From positions 471,281 through 512,754 of the forward strand of contig BFEA01000525.1 of the NCBI GenBank assembly GCA_003427395.1: DNA of 41,474 nt, in the 5' to 3' direction. The DNA comes from Chara braunii (Eukaryota; Streptophyta; Charophyceae; Charales; Characeae). Made by a program: the position numbers and the translations under genes. The number at the start of each line of letters is the position of its first letter. The first letter of the stretch is position 1. Of this stretch, positions 10,423 to 20,823 are shown in pieces. Under the pieces are notes generated by a model. It worked only from the letters and a program-made list of their open reading frames with translations, was not told the DNA's origin and did not search any database.

Positions 10423-10779
10423 NCAGCAGCTTAGCTTTCACCAAGTAAGGGCCTGGCCACACCACTGTCTAAACGAAAGAGAATGCATATTCCCGCAGAG
10501 ACGGGCAGGATACATCGGCTGCTATGAATGGCAACGGACGCATCTTACCGTTTTCTGTGGAAAGATGCATTCGTTCTCTTTTCGTTTCTACAGTGGTGTG
10601 CCGAGGCCCTAAGAGCTTATCCTTGGCCGAAGATTGGATTGTGAAGTTGTGAACACCCTATATATATATATATCCTCACAAACAGAACTGCCCGGTAAAC
10701 CGTAGGCAGAGAAAGAGAAGAGGACAACAAACGAGGGGCTGTGACAAACTGTTTCGTCGGAGTTTCATATATATATATA
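10284..10779. repeat. TA microsatellites flanking an 88-bp direct repeat pair
   Basis: TA tracts lie at 10284-10302, 10395-10422 (followed by one N), 10659-10673 and 10766-10779. Between the first two and the last two lies the same 88-89 bp sequence (10307-10395 and 10678-10765, starting ACAAACAGAACTGCCCGG), differing by about two changes. The order is TA-repeat-TA-MITE-TA-repeat-TA. The other LTR has a single long TA tract (29815-29875) at this point. This suggests insertion or slippage centred on TA repeats. Confidence 0.8.
10448..10610. mobile_element. Short MITE-like element with terminal inverted repeats
   Basis: A 163-bp segment whose ends are inverted copies for about 45-60 bp: left AGGGCCTGGCCACACCACTG, right arm reverse-complementing to AGGGCCTCGGCACACCACTG, both continuing through AAACGAAA, AGAGA and ATGCAT. 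It has no coding capacity. The flanks (AAGTA and AAGAG) do not give a convincing target duplication, so the superfamily is unresolved; the AGGGCC end would suit hAT. It is absent from the homologous place in the other LTR. Confidence 0.65.
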
Positions 10780-12340
10780 CCGCATGCACCTTACGTACTC
10801 CTCCGCCATTGTCACCCTCGCCCTGGCTCCGCGAGCACCCGGCTCAACTTCCCATCCAGGTTCATTCAACCTGCTCTCACCACCGTGTCAGCCTTCCCCT
10901 CTGTCCTCGTTTCTTTCTCCCCGTTCCCATCCGCTGCTGCCCGTCGCCTTTCTACCTCGCCTCACCGCTCTAGCGCCCGTCCCCCGTTGCGTTGTCGTCC
11001 GCTATGCTAGCGCAGCGCCCGCTATCACAGTGACCGGCTCTCTCTACTTGACGGCCCGACAGCGTCTGACGCAGCGGCTCGCCCGTCCGGTGCCGAATAA
11101 CTTTGGCAGCAGCCCGACAGTCGGGAGGGACCGGGAATCCGCTAACAAGTACTACCCGACTCCCCAGCCAGCTCTCACTGCCCCAACGGTGGTGCTACGG
11201 CACCCGGCCGATGCCCGTCCTTCACAACCCCGATGCCCACCACCCTTTCGTGCTATCTGCCCGCAGGTAGCGCATGCATCCTGCACCGATATCCGACCAG
11301 GTTCGTTCCACCGTCCTCACTTTCCCCTACTTCCCCTGTTGTCACCGGCGCCACCAACAAAAGCTGGCCCGGGCAAAGCCCAAGGGGCCAAGGACAAATG
11401 CCTCTACAACCCACCGCCTAGACCCAGCAGAATCACAACACATCGCACCTCGGCACAACGCGCAGCCTCGAAAACAGCTTGCGGTTGCACTTCAGGTAAC
11501 ACCACGGATACAACACCCATGTGACCCCACTGCAGTCTCGCGTCCCAGCACGGGACGCGATAAAAACGCCAAGATAATAATAACGAAAAAAAATGGGAAG
11601 TAAAATAAAGAAAATTAATAAATAAATAAAGATAGACTTGGGAGGCCGCGGGGCTGCTGGCACCTCGCCAATCCCACAGACCGGGCCCGCTACCGCGCCC
11701 GTTATCAAAACCGAGGGGAATAGTCCGACGGCCCTCAACCCCACCGCCTTCCTCCCCAATTCTTGGCCACTCCCGCACCGACACCCGCCGGCCTCGATCC
11801 TCGAATCTTCATGGCGCCAACCCAATGCCGTAACCTATAAGGCTAAGCCCAAGCCTGAGACCCGCGTCCGCAAAGTACCATACAAGGCAGTGCGGCGCGC
11901 CGTTTCGGGCCAACAACCCGGCTGCGCGGCTCCCAGTGCCTGCGCCGGCTTGCTTATACTATGCCATAATTGCCCCGCCCGCCATCCTACGACATCCTGC
12001 TCACCGCACGAAATCGCGCCGTTATTGTCGATGCCGTCGTCGGGGTCGTTCTCCGCACGCGCGCTCGACTCGGTCAAATGTACCAATTAAAAGAAAATAT
12101 CCTTAATTCCTGATAAATCAAAAATAAATAAATAATAATATCACCAAGCAAACCGAATGAGGTCCGGGTCGGCTTTACGATCAACAACAGAAAAGAATCA
12201 CGCGCGCCTTAAACCTGCGCGCCCACGCACTCGCTATTGTGGTTAACCACCCTGTCACGCAATTATAGACGCAGCCGCGCTTAGCGCAGTATACTTTAAC
12301 TCTAGACCAAAACTATTTTCTGTCACTTGCAAAAACCAGG

Positions 12341-12366
12341 GCGGATACCCTTGTAAGGGTGTTCGC
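12341..12366. repeat. LTR-terminal hairpin (3' LTR copy)
   Basis: Inverted repeat GCGGATACCCTT / AAGGGTGTTCGC with a 2-nt spacer, 10 of 12 positions Watson-Crick and the others wobble-compatible. It lies 7 nt from the LTR end. It is identical in the 5' LTR (32259-32284), with a related form at about 894-927. Confidence 0.8.
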
Positions 12367-12373
12367 ACCGACA

Positions 12374-14408
12374 GCTTATCGGACCATATTAAGCGACGTC
12401 CCCGTCGCTTTGCCAAATCAGAAAGCTATAAATTTATCCACATCCCAAATGCTGACGAAACACGAGCCAATCCGATTAGCCGACAAACACAGGGTAGAGG
12501 CCTCCATCAAACCATGCCTTCACAACTATATGCTGCCAGGTTTCTAACCTGGGCCTCTCACCGCCCAGAAGTTAGGACTCTGACCGCATACGTTCTAAAG
12601 ACCTTCCCAATCGTCCTCTCCCCGGTCCTAGACAACCTTCGGCTTCTTGTTGGGTGTCCCTAGTCCTGGCAAAGACTAGGGACGTGAGCCTTAATTGAGA
12701 CCTTTTGAAGACACACTAGCCTTCCTTCTAAAAAAAAAAATCTCGCAATCAAATACACGTAAGTATATATGTATACTTAATATTCGCTCAGCTCTCTTTG
12801 CAGTCTAGTACAGAAAGACTAGATCTCCACCTTGGCCCACCATAGCCTGGCTGATCGGACCAGGACCACGGCCCACCGCATTGTTATTTAACGACAGTAC
12901 CTTCGTTGGTTACGCAACAATAGGTTTCCTCCTGATAAGCACTCAATCAGGATTTCCCCCCAAAATTCTCAACCATCATTATCCCGCGGAGCAATTTCAC
13001 TTGGGCGGGCACCCCCCCTCAAACTCTTACCCCGCGGTCCCGCAGCCAGGTTGCGCCGGCTAGCAGCCATCCAATGGGGTTACGCCCCAGAGGTACTAAC
13101 TTCTTTTCCGTTAGTTTAGCCTTTCTTCAATATGTCCCTGAACTAGCACAGGTGGTTAGACGGGGCGTCGCAAAACAAAATCACAGGCCCACTGCGCGAT
13201 ACGCAGGGTCCGAAGGCATTTACCAGCCCTTCCACAATAGGCATGGCATCCTTCGCACGCTCACAAACAAAATCACCGCTAGGTCCACCAGGCCGTGACC
13301 CCTGACTTGATCAGAGGCAGCAACCACCCGTCCTGAGACGTCTCTCGCCCTGCACTCATTGCGACTTTCTCAAATATTCCAAGCAAAAGTGGTCCTCTTC
13401 GTCAGACTTTATCACTCATCAGACAACTTACCATGCTATAAACCAGTTTACTGACCTTCGAGGGTGAGTCTTCCAACCATAAACCATTCCCCTTTTCCAA
13501 AAACCCAAGGGGCTCTCATTATAAACAAAACACCCCCTCTTCCAAAAATCACGAGGGGTCTCGCCATAAAACAATACACTCCTCTTCCAAAAATCACGAG
13601 GGGTCTCGCCATAAAACCAAACTTCCCCTCCTCAAAACTCGAGGGGGTCTCATCATGATACACAACATCACAAAACATCCACTTTTCCAAAAATCCAAGA
13701 GGCTCTCATCATAAAACAAATCATCACTGAGAGACCATCTTATGGGTCCTCATCACAACTTAAGCAATCAATAATCAACATGGTAAGCATTTTGAGCCTC
13801 CAGGGCTCATAAACCTTCAAAATTTTCACAACCTTTCACAGATAGGTTGCACTTCCTCCCCTTATACTCTGCCTTATCAGCTGCTCGTGGGCAGGTCGCA
13901 TAAGTATACCGAGGAGTAGACAATTTTGCTTACAATCATACTCACAGTACCATGACACATAAGATGTTTTTCACACATTGTCCACACAAACTCATCATAC
14001 ATCAGAGCACAACCACACATGTGAGAGAGACAAGTGATCATCACATATAAGAATGGTCCCTGAAAAAAAAACTCATCATAGTATACACTCGGGGGAATAA
14101 AATGTCTCACACAGAAAAAGTCTCCAAATCATAGCTCACTCAACTCAAGCCACACCAGACGCATATTGACAACCACGCCTAGAATACATGTCAGACCTGT
14201 TTCTCAATGCCAGCGCGTAGGCCACCTAAATATGTACATGCCTCATCTAAATCACCCTGATCCTCAAGACCCCAACTCAGTAGGAACACTAGAGTTCAGA
14301 TCTAGACTAGTAGCAATCATCAAAGTCCTCTAGGTCTAAGAGGGTATCACACAAAACCTAAGCTGATGTCTCACAAGACACTCGCCCACTTTCATAGACA
14401 AACCGGCC
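12374..14408 (-). other. Element B 3' noncoding region
   Basis: Two kilobases between the second Gag-like ORF and the 3' LTR, with no supported gene. Next to the LTR is a perfect 7-bp hairpin (12392-12398 with 12403-12409, AGCGACG/CGTCGCT). The sequence touching the LTR is not a normal polypurine tract; the closest purine-rich minus-strand run is AAAGCGACGGGGACG (about 12396-12410). A hairpin array lies at 13489-13702. The rest shows nothing recognisable. Confidence 0.6.
13489..13702. repeat. Second covarying hairpin array, about 50-bp period
   Basis: Five units with loop-like TTCCAAAAATCAC and flank TCTCGCCATAAAAC. Arms: CCCCTT/AAGGGG (13489-13494, 13507-13512), CCCCTC/GAGGGG (13534-13539, 13553-13558), ACTCCTC/GAGGGGT with one wobble (13578-13584, 13598-13604), CCCCTC/GAGGGG (13625-13630, 13641-13646), and CCACTT/AAGAGG with one mismatch (13679-13684, 13697-13702). 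Arms differ but stay paired. Confidence 0.8.
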
Positions 14409-17151
14409 CTACCTCCTCAACTCCTCCTGGTTTTGTCTATATAACTGAGCCCTAAGTCCATCTGCGGACTTCTCTACTATCCTACCCTGTCTATCAGACA
14501 TCTTACCCCCTACCTCTGAGACCTTCCCCGCTGCCTTATCCTCAAGGAACTCGAGACAGTCCAGAGCCAGATGCACGCCCCTCTTGCAGTAGAAGCATAG
14601 CTGATTAATCTTCCTCTTGAACTTCTCTTCTTGGGCTGAGGGGGTGGCGATGAAGGAGATCCTACCAAGGTACTGACAACCCCCTGCTGCTCTGATCGAG
14701 GAGCTGCGGTACTAACGACCTCCTGCTGCTCTGTCCCGGGAACGAGTCCCCCAGACCCAGATCCAGTAGCCCATGATCCCAGGCTGCTCCTCAAATCCCA
14801 CGTCACTGGGACGTACTCAGGCGTGTCCAACCTCTGAGGTCTCCTCTCGAGTGTCTCTCCTGGCACTGTTATGGGCTGCTCCTCAATCTCTTCTGGCCCA
14901 TACTCAGGCGTGCCCATCCTCTGGAGCCCGCTCTCGATGGCACCCTCTGCCTCAATCCCTATCTCTCTCTCAAGAGGCTCCTCTATCCTCTGCTCAGGTG
15001 AAAACAAACTCACCTCCTCCTGCATAGTATGCACCGCCTCAAGGAGCACGCCCATGGATCCTTCTGTTGAGCCCGGAGCCGGCTCACTGCTAGATGGTGG
15101 TAGCCCCTCCTCAACAACTGGGCCCGCCGCTGCTACTGGCAGCGTTGCGAGCTCGGTAGGGGCTCTGAACTCGAACGCCTCTCTCTCCGCCTGTCTCTGG
15201 GCTCTCGCCTCCTCTGGCTCCAGGATAACTCTCCCCATAGGTGGCTCCTGGTGAGGCTCTGCTGCAGATGATTGTCCCGGTAATCCACGTCCTGGCTGCC
15301 TCTGCTCTCCCTGCCTGCTGCTCTCTGGCTTGTCCACCTTTCCCTGGGTTTGCTGGCTCAGGCTCTCAGTGATATCTGCCTGACTGGCTACCAATGCCCT
15401 GAGTTCCTGAATTTCCACCTCCATAGCCTCCAGGCATACTCCATGGCTTGCTTCCTTCATCTTCTTCCCTGCCAGATCGCTCTCCAATCACAAGTGCCAG
15501 TCAAAAGTTGTCTTGGCCAGGAACTTGATTTTGCGATCTAACCTCTCTTCCGCCTTCCTGGCCACCCCAAACCCAGCTCTGACTGGCAAGGGAAGCTCCT
15601 CTCCTCTTCGCTCCCAGAAGTCCCTCCACATCTCTGGAATCTCCGGAGCCCTAGCTGGCGCACTGGGTGGCTGACGTGGGAGTGCTCCTGCTGCCTCCGA
15701 CCTCTATCTTTCCTATTGCTGCTTCGGAAGCCCCCCCGCTACCTCCAACCTCTGCCTCTCTTGCCGTATTTCATCTATCCGCCTGGTTCTTCTCGCCCTC
15801 TTTTCTTCAGCCGTCTCTCCAGCTGGCGCTCTTTCCCTCGTGCGGAGGTCGACCCTCTTTGGGATCTCTGCTTCCATCTCCTTCTCGGGCTGGCATGGCT
15901 CCTAGCGCGGCTCTGCAGGCGCTGGCTCCTCCAGGTCTGGGTGCTCCAGGGCATAAGCTGCTAGATGTCTGTCAATTAGGGTCAAGGCCTCTTTCCTTAC
16001 AGCTGCCCACTCTCTCCTCCTTTCTGCTCTCCCTTCTGGTGAAGGGGCCTTTTCTGATGAAGGTAATGGGGCCTTTTCTCTCTGCAACCTCTCCCCTGCC
16101 TGGCGAGTGCTCCCTGGTGCATCCCCGAGTCTCAAACCCACCGCTGGCGTCTGTGGAGGTGTGTCCTCTCCAACCTCTATCACTTCCTTCCCTGCACGTC
16201 TCCCCTCATCGCCCAGCCCCCTCTCTCGCTGAGTATTTCGGATCTCCTCCCGTGGCACCTCCTCTCGTGGCACCTCCTCCTGTGGCACCTCCTCTCCATG
16301 CTCCTCACCCCGAGGCGACACCCTCCACCGGGAGATATCCAAATGTGTCTCCAACTCCCTCAAGGGCCCCTCGGATGCTGGCGGCTCCTCCTGCGTGCGT
16401 GCTGGCGACCTCCTCAAACCACCCTTGGTAAACCGATGGAACTCCACTGGTCCCAACCCACACTCAGGGTATGCCCCTCGCTCCTCAGCCTCTTGCTCTG
16501 GCTCCGGTTCCTCTTCTCTTCTGGCTAGGGCCTTCCGTCCTCCTCGAGATGGTCTCGCCTCCCTGGGCTCAGGGTCCCTCTGCCTCTGACTCCTCTGACG
16601 CCTCTCGCCTCTGGGCTGAGGGGGCTCTGGTCGTCGAAAGACCTCTCTCAGATGTGCCCTGCAGCTCTCCCAGTCTCGGGCCATATCTCTGACCTGCGTA
16701 GCCAGTGCCCTCTCCGCCTTTCTGGTCCGGGGGGTAACGTCCTCGCCCACTCATCTCTCGGTATACCCTGCCCCTGCATGAACCACTCGAAGGCAGGAAT
16801 AAAATCTGCCGCATTTCCGATCTCTAGGCAGATCGGCCTGCCATCTGGTCCCACAGGCGAAGGTCGTAGCTCCTGCATCCTCGTCTCCACCTCCTGCCTC
16901 GTCGTCACCTCCCTACGAATCCTGGTAATGGGCTCCTCGAACCTGCCTGTTCCCCTCAGCCTCTCAGTCGCCTGGGCCACGGTCCAGCCCATACGCCTCG
17001 CATGATTCCAAAAGTTGTCCAGGAATAGCTCGATGTCCCCATCGTCGTACACTGGAGTACTCTCTCGATGGCGAGGCCCATGCCGCTCATATCCTCCTGA
17101 TGCGCCCAACGGCCTCTGAGGCGGCCGTGTCCCCTTCCCTCCTCTTGGCAT
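14409..17151 (-). pseudogene. Element B second Gag-like ORF (gag2), downstream of integrase
   Basis: About 914 codons, broken. It starts at ATG 17149-17151 (MPRGGKGTRPPQ). The N-terminal part has a Gag-capsid-like helical pattern (YDDGDIELFLDNFWNHARRM, GRFEEPITRIRREV, FIPAFEWFMQ). After a frameshift near 16745 this continues as ERALATQVRDMARDWESCRA, HLREVF, like the W-x-x-F/Y segment ending many Gag capsids. A long Glu/Arg/Pro-rich, probably disordered or coiled-coil stretch follows, with stops near 15900, 15710 and 15490. After another frameshift near 14630 comes a CCHC zinc knuckle, CFYCKRGVHLALDC, at about 14560-14605, and a stop at 14409-14411. The knuckle and fold pattern suggest an RNA-binding Gag. 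A gag after pol is unusual, and the normal gag is also present upstream. It could be a captured gag or an accessory ORF. Confidence 0.6.
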
Positions 17152-17173
17152 GGCTGTCTTCGTAAAGTCAGAC

Positions 17174-17215
17174 CTGCACAACAGGCGAAGGAGACAACAG
17201 GCACACATTGGGATA
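17174..17215 (-). promoter_or_regulatory. Predicted 3' splice site before gag2
   Basis: On the minus strand a pyrimidine-rich run (TGCCTGTTGTCTCCTTCGCC, TGTTGTGCAG) ends in CAG at 17174-17176, 22 nt upstream of the gag2 ATG. It lies in the 165-bp gap after the integrase stop. This fits production of gag2 from a spliced subgenomic RNA using a leader donor such as those near 24105 or 24147. The sites are predictions by eye. Confidence 0.45.
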
Positions 17216-17316
17216 AACAAACAGGTGATAATCAAAGCAAGCTCAGACCAGACCACACTCATACAACATGCATCCTACCTAACCTACACACCCTGCTACT
17301 TCTATTCTAAAGGCAG

Positions 17317-19143
17317 TCAGGTCATCTCTCTTACCTCTTCTCTCGCCACAAATTTCTTCAGTCGCGTTCCAAATACCCAATCCTTCCACTCAGTTTCATT
17401 TAGCTCTTCATTCTGGTACGCTCCGAAGTCTCCGACCCGTACAAACCGGTAGGGACCTAACCACCTCTTATCGAGTTTCCTGGACCACTGCTTTTCCAGC
17501 GATGAATCGTAGAGAAGCACGACATCCCCAACTGCCAAGGGTACTTTCCTCACCCGCGCAGACTGATCCCATCGAGCCTTATCATCCATACGGCTTCTCG
17601 CCACCTGGTCAGACGCCTCCTGGATTCTTTCTTCTATCGCCCCTATCTGCTGCGCCCGGATATCGAGCAACTCTTCAAATGACACGTTAACTTCCAGATC
17701 CTGGCGCCTCCATGTCTTAAGAAAGCTTTCAATAGGGAAGGTGGCGTGCCTTCCGTACCACAGCGTCGCAGGTGCGTACTTGGTGGATCTTTTTACTGTA
17801 ATGTTCTCGACAAAAAACGTCGCCCTTAGGTACCTTGGCCATTGATTGGGCCTATTTTCGGTCCACTTAGCCAGGAGACTCATAATGGTACTATGTCCTC
17901 TCTCCACGGGAGCATTTGCCTGGGGGTGCGCGGCCGTGGTGTAGTTGGCTGCTACACCATACCTTGATAACAGTTCTTGCACCTCCTTGCAGGTAAACTC
18001 TGATTCCCTACCCATTACGAATTCCCTGACGAAAGGATAACGCAGGTAATATTCCTCGATGCAGCTCACTAATACCAACCCAGTCTTGGTGCGAATAACA
18101 CGCCCGTCTACGAAGCCAGACAGGTTATCGCACGCATCGAAGATATAGTTATAGCCTTGATCCCCAAGCGGCATAAAAAGTAAATCGAGGTGCATTACAG
18201 CCCCCACCTCTCGCTCTATCCTTGGATGTAGCGGCTCTCCTTGCCTTAAACGGGATCTCTCCTTGTAGGGTACGCAAGATTGGCAGAACTTCCTGACCAT
18301 ATCCATCATCCCATCCCAGTAGTACAACTCACTTATCTTGGCATACATGGCTTGTACCCCTCGATGCCCTCCTGCAATGCCATCATGAAGCGCTGTTACG
18401 ACGTCGATCTGACGATTCCTACCGCAGACGACTCTCCTGGGATTCCCCACTTCTCTTCTCACGAAAAGGTGGTCGTCTCGCACTAAATAGCGTTGCAGCA
18501 TCCTCTGAGCTCTATCGCTTGCATCCCTAAGCCGCATTTCACATGACAGAAGAAGCCCCAGCTCTAGGTAGATCCCGTCGTACTCCTCTGCACGAAAAGC
18601 CTCTTTAATCTCCCCCTCCTCGAACTCGTCGTCCTGGTTCTCGGGCACTTCGTCCGCATTCCCTGCCGGGTTCAATGAGCCTGACTGGCCGAGGCTTTCC
18701 TGCAATAGCGTGTTGACGAGGAGATACATTCCTCCTATCAGGTCCTCATGCCGTTCTACCTGGCCAGGTCCTTCCTCAATCGTCCTCACGTCCTCCACCA
18801 GGCTATGCGAGCTGGCCAGCGCTAACTCGATCATCCACTGAACACCCTTACCACCCCATGGATCCTCTTCTTCAAAGGGTTTGAGGACTAGCTCGACCCT
18901 CCTTTCATACCCATTCGGCGCTTGCCAGATAGGATAACCTACATAGCTGGGCACTCGCGGCGACCACTTGTTGATGTGGAGACGAACATCTTCTTCCTGA
19001 TCCAGAAATCCGTCAACTGGGGGCGTATTCTCCACCGCCTCCCCTTCCTGTTTATCCCAGTTGATCCGACTCAGCCCATCCGCCCAGTTTTTACTGTCAG
19101 GAATCCGTTCCAATTCGAAATTGAACATCTTGATGTACGTCAG
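17317..19143 (-). pseudogene. pol: Element B integrase (and RNase H tail)
   Basis: A 603-codon open frame from 19128, continuing in frame from RNase H past a TGA at 19144-19146. It starts LTYIKMFNFELERIPDSKN, WADGLSR (end of RNase H). After a long acidic spacer comes the HHCC zinc region (HDGIAGGHRG, then CQSC) and the integrase core: MHLDLLFMP (first Asp) and HPQANAPVERGH (Glu). At the second Asp position the sequence is FVMGRESEF, where relatives normally have D-x-G-x-E-F, so a catalytic Asp appears to be missing. The C-terminal GPY-like motif KLDKRWLGPYRFVRV follows LAVGDVVLLYDS. The stop is at 17317-17319. Insertion into DNA is the family role; this copy is probably inactive. Confidence 0.85.
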
Positions 19144-19944
19144 TCATCTGGCAACCGTCGGATCTGATGGAACGTAATTCCTTAGAGAGTAGGCCAGGGC
19201 GGTCGGATCCACTCTCAAAATAAACCTCCCGCCGAAGATGTAGTTCCGGAAGATTCGCAGACAATGGAGGACAGCAAGGGTCTCCCTCTTGAACTGAGAG
19301 TAGTTCCTCTCGGTCGTACAAAGGGTCCGACTCTCAAATCGCAGGGGTCTTTCCTTTCCCTCTATGTCCGCCTGAATTAGAACTCCCCCTAAGGCAGTCG
19401 GCCCCGCATCTGTTTCAACAATGAAGGGTCGTGTTTCCGTGGCATCATAATCTGACGCTCCTAGCACCAACCCTCGTTCTCGAAATTCCTCCTTCATCCT
19501 AGCCACCACCTCTTCTTGTTCTTCACCCCATAGCCATTCCTGGTCCTGACGAACTAACTTCCTCAGATGTTCAGTCTTAGCGGCAAAGTTCTTGACGAAG
19601 GCCCTCCAAAATCCACACGTACCAAGGAAGCTCTTGACATCAGTTATTGAGTGGAATGAAACTGGCCACTCAGTAATGTTGTCCGTCTTCTTCACATCCG
19701 GCCTTCGGCCCTTCTCGCTGCAGACGAACCCCAAGATAGTCGCTTCCCTCATGCAGTGTCTGGATTTGGCCCCGCTTGCCATGAGGTTATGCTCCTCGAG
19801 CAGGCTCAGGACCTTTTCGAGGTCCTGAATATGCTTCCAGACAAAGCGCCTCACCCCTGGCGAGATTTCGTCGCTTTCCTTCACTGCCGGCCCCTTCACC
19901 GCCAAATCATCGATGTATGGCTGTGTGATATGGGGGCTGACTGA
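19144..19944 (-). pseudogene. pol: Element B RT catalytic loop, thumb and RNase H
   Basis: Same frame as the upstream RT, after a TAG at 19945-19947. It begins with the catalytic PYIDDLAVK motif (about 19903-19920), then WKHIQDLEKVLSLLEEHNL and the connection motif VKSFLGTCGFWRAFVKNF (usual FLGL..YYR form). RNase H follows with FIVETDAGPTALGGVL (first Asp), TERNYSQFKRETLA and VDPTALAYSLRNY. The TGA at 19144 stands where an Arg-Trp-Leu pattern is usual, so it is likely a Trp codon changed to a stop. Confidence 0.87.
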
Positions 19945-20823
19945 CTACATAGCCCGAATCATGGCTCGTTGGAACATTGTTACCGCATCGGTCCACCCTT
20001 GCGGGGCCACGTTCATGTGGATTAGCCCTCGCGGCGTGTGCATAGTCGTCACAGGCCTGTCCGGCAGGTAGACGGGGAACTGATCATATCCTGAGTAAAG
20101 GTCTATAAGTGAGATTATAGGCCTTCCAGCACAGGATTCTGACAACGCGTCTGCATTGGGCAACCTTCCAGCATCCCGCACGGTCACCGCATTTAGTCTT
20201 TGCAAATCTTGCACCCACCGCAACGTCCCGTTAGGCTTGATAAAGCAGAACCACGGGGACGCATACGGTCCACTCGAATAATCGGCGACGTGCGTACGTA
20301 TTTTACCGTCGAGGTAATCCACCACCTTCCTTTCCTCGTCAGGATTGGGATATCGCGCCCCTCTCATATTCCAAGGCTCATGTGGCACGGTATGGATGCG
20401 GATCATAGGTATCTTGTCCACATCCAGCCTGCCACGCTCCTCGTCACTAAACGCATAGGCGCGATGTCTCCTCTTCATCAACTCCACCATCATCATTCGC
20501 TCCTGAGGTAGTAGAAAGTCGGGTTCCTCTATAATCAACTCCCCCTCGTTCCCTTCATTGATACGACATGGCCCTGCTAGAGCACTCTCTCTCATTCGCC
20601 GTATCAACCCTCGTTCTCTCTCGTAGTATGCTTTCTCATCTTCTGTAACGAGGACGGGAACCGGGCGGCACTTCTTGTCTACCATTTTGTACCGCCTTTG
20701 GGAACCCTGCTTGAGCCGTCCCCTAAAAAAAGCCGACTCACAGATTGTGCTTGCGCTGATGCGGGGTTTCTTCCGCTGCCCGGGAGCCGATATACCTGCT
20801 CCAACCTTCCTGCCTCGGGGCAT
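19945..20823 (-). pseudogene. pol: Element B reverse transcriptase fingers and palm
   Basis: An open 292-codon stretch carrying RT motifs: GPYASPWFCFIKPNGTLRWV, QDLQRLNAVTVRDAGRLPN, SLIDLYSGYDQFPVY (first catalytic Asp) and TPRGLIHMNVAPQGWTDAV. These replace the FSKIDL...PFGLTNAP wording of elements A and D, so this is a clearly different Ty3/gypsy lineage. The N-terminal 40 residues are out of register: the QALREQVLECPEAG wording upstream is in another frame, so a frameshift lies near 20810. The stretch ends at an in-frame TAG just before the YIDD motif, probably a single nonsense change. Confidence 0.88.

Larger units (their letters stand above)
5079..12373 (-). repeat. Element B 3' LTR (7,295 bp)
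   Basis: Homologous along its length to 24307-32291. It begins TGTCGAGC and ends CACCGACA, with short terminal inverted TGTCG/CGACA. It is dominated by noncoding sequence: a 122-bp tandem array (6880-7590), a hairpin array (7802-8363), TA-rich inserts (10284-10779) and a terminal hairpin. Open frames at 8611-9036, 9252-9566 and 11404-12090 have no recognisable domain and I do not treat them as genes. It lacks two hairpin units and about 815 bp present in the other LTR, but has its own TA-flanked insert. Divergence from the other LTR is very uneven. Confidence 0.85.

Noticed and set aside
11404-11825. Overlapping ORFs of 126-130 aa, identical in both LTRs
   Set aside because: They lie in the 953-bp identical block in several frames on both strands; no domain. 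Identity is better explained by conversion or contig collapse.
12374-12395. Polypurine tract of element B
   Set aside because: The minus strand next to the 3' LTR (AATATGGTCCGATAAGC) is not purine-rich; the nearest purine run is over 20 bp away and holds a hairpin arm.
17152-17262. Hydrophobic N-terminal extension of gag2 (LALIITCLFIPMCACC) as a signal or membrane segment
   Set aside because: It is the translation of the pyrimidine-rich tract of the predicted splice acceptor. The ATG at 17151 after the acceptor is a better start.
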